Below are positions 64,000 to 64,000 of a stretch of 64,000 nt of DNA, piece by piece (the first letter of the stretch is position 1; every line of letters begins with the position of its first letter). The translations under genes and the position numbers were made by a program. The stretch is from Terramyces sp. JEL0728 (Eukaryota; Chytridiomycota; Chytridiomycetes; Rhizophydiales; Terramycetaceae). Below the pieces are notes generated by a model, which saw only the letters and a list, made by a program, of their open reading frames with translations, did not search any database and was not told where the DNA came from. The stretch is taken from assembly GCA_027603945.1 (NCBI GenBank), contig JADIIU010000069.1, positions 1 through 64,000 on the forward strand. Reading direction: 5' to 3'.

Positions 64000-64000
64000 C

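Overview
The window looks like nuclear DNA of a zoosporic early-diverging fungus, most likely a chytrid. Conserved genes are fungal in type: a Snt1 corepressor, a Pho8-like vacuolar phosphatase, the GID subunit Fyv10/MAEA, secreted lipoxygenases and a Sok1/TCP11 protein. A CFAP97-type ciliary protein and rhodopsin-family GPCRs fit a lineage that still makes flagellated zoospores. The DNA is AT-rich and very gene dense, with about 46 genes in 64 kb. Several neighbours are separated by 0 to 30 bp. The taxonomic call is inference; no rRNA or organelle marker is present.

The most striking property is intron size. By restoring conserved protein sequence across frame breaks I place 46 introns of only 19-22 nt (13, 18, 8 and 7 of lengths 19, 20, 21 and 22) in 20 genes. 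Nearly all begin GTA or GTG, have a CTAAT/TTAAY-like branch site, and end AG a few bases later. PSMA7 carries two 19-nt introns head to tail with no exon between them, or else one 38-nt intron. One ZFPL1 intron is 74 nt. In the multi-intron conserved genes, removing these introns gives an open frame of the family's usual length.

Layout. 1-6 kb: two lipoxygenase genes interleaved with two F-box/LRR genes, a local duplication. 6-11 kb: two 7TM proteins with an eight-cysteine ectodomain, a frameshifted quinone oxidoreductase-like gene, a MerT-like protein fused to a heavy-metal-binding domain, and a small secreted cysteine-rich protein. 11-28 kb: mainly housekeeping genes (proteasome alpha4, ABHD11, Snt1, uS10, PP2C, AFG1, small serine palmitoyltransferase subunit, Sok1/TCP11), plus two secreted proteins resembling violaxanthin de-epoxidase. 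28-36 kb: two FAD monooxygenases, one 7TM gene, alkaline phosphatase and MAEA. 36-49 kb: six more eight-cysteine 7TM genes in two tandem triplets, with RPL27A, an AlkD-like gene and RPL29 between them. 49-57 kb: CFAP97, Rpn11, ZFPL1, TGS1, a membrane protein with a possible SH3 domain, and two Crinkler-like nuclease-domain loci sharing a ~99% identical 395-bp segment. 57-64 kb: six intronless class A GPCR genes in one orientation, probably continuing past the window.

The accessory content is dominated by 15 seven-helix proteins from two unrelated families, nine with an eight-cysteine ectodomain and six of rhodopsin type. With secreted lipoxygenases, VDE-like lipocalins and small cysteine-rich proteins this looks like a sensing and secretion repertoire, perhaps for zoospore chemotaxis or host and substrate recognition. 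That role is inference.
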